Shown here piece after piece: positions 63,981 to 64,000 of a stretch of DNA of 64,000 nt. Under the pieces are notes generated by a model. The model saw only the letters and a list, made by a program, of their open reading frames with translations. It did no database searches and had not been told where the DNA came from. The stretch is from Williamsia sp. 1138 (GTDB lineage: Bacteria; Actinomycetota; Actinomycetes; Mycobacteriales; Mycobacteriaceae). Positions within the stretch are counted from its first letter, which is position 1, and each line of letters begins with the position of its first letter. The stretch covers positions 62,001-126,000 of the forward strand of contig NZ_MJEJ02000044.1 in the NCBI RefSeq assembly GCF_002095435.2, read 5' to 3'. The position numbers and the translations under genes are program-made.

Positions 63981-64000
63981 TCAGCCGCGGCCGGTACTCG
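63981..64000 (-). CDS. 3' end of the gene upstream of sepF (partial)
   Basis: A TGA at 63981-63983 ends a frame reading STGRG that enters from the right edge, 13 nt before the sepF ATG. In related genomes a YggS-type PLP protein precedes sepF, but too little is visible to name it. Confidence 0.3.

Overview
The window reads as a chromosomal segment of a high-GC actinobacterium of the order Mycobacteriales, most likely Gordonia or a close relative. The evidence is gene content and order: hisB-hisC-hisD, nadA-nadC, bioB-bsaP, bioD-bioF-bioA, an AT3 acyltransferase, treX-treY, treZ, ilvA, a deazaflavin-type nitroreductase, dnaE, an RluD-type synthase, lspA, ansA, dinB, ileS and then the wag31-yggT-sepF division genes. 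As far as I recall, this matches the order of homologues in Mycobacterium tuberculosis around Rv1536-Rv1601, followed by the Rv2144c-Rv2147c block. A six-protein Mce operon with two YrbE permeases is also typical of this order. The genus is an inference, because no rRNA or marker gene is present.

Layout. 1-2820 (-): 5' part of hisB, hisC and hisD, coupled by stop/start overlaps. 2937-7329: phage-holin-like membrane protein (+), Zn alcohol dehydrogenase (-), nadC and nadA (-) with no nadB, and a divergent Nudix-type NAD regulator (+). 7340-7561: two arrays of 21-bp repeats. 7569-9492 (-): MarR regulator and MFS drug exporter. 9534-14747 (-): one biotin operon (bioA, bioF, a bridging micro-ORF, bioD, bioB, bsaP, DUF2567). 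14836-23419 (+): SGNH-fused acyltransferase, treX, treY and xylB. 23423-31435: polyol module (long-chain polyol dehydrogenase and Zn polyol dehydrogenase on -, SorC-type regulator and a four-gene ABC transporter on +). 31518-40767 (-): Mce lipid-import operon. 41076-42791 (+): treZ. 42863-54978: ilvA, nitroreductase, dnaE, Ser/Thr kinase, membrane protein, rluD, lspA (all -), lipoprotein (+), MTB12-like lipoprotein (-), asparaginase (+). 54996-64000: dinB, F420-type small oxidoreductase, TetR regulator, ileS with its T-box leader, small membrane protein, wag31, yggT, sepF.

How the parts work together. Core biosynthesis (His, NAD, biotin, Ile, trehalose from glycogen) alternates with accessory modules. 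TreX, TreY and TreZ make one pathway, but about 19 kb of polyol and Mce genes lies between treY and treZ. xylB occupies the place directly after treY. The polyol module imports a sugar alcohol, oxidises it to a ketose and phosphorylates it.

The most unusual signals are non-coding. Five of eight convergent gene junctions are filled by long palindromes that touch the stop codons. Two of these (3331-3398 and 57708-57774) are clearly homologous copies, in opposite orientation, with a compensatory stem change. A 21-bp repeat type occurs both next to the NAD regulator and inside a micro-ORF that joins bioF to bioD. Four genes share a TANNNT hexamer 6-7 nt before the start codon, which suggests leaderless transcripts.
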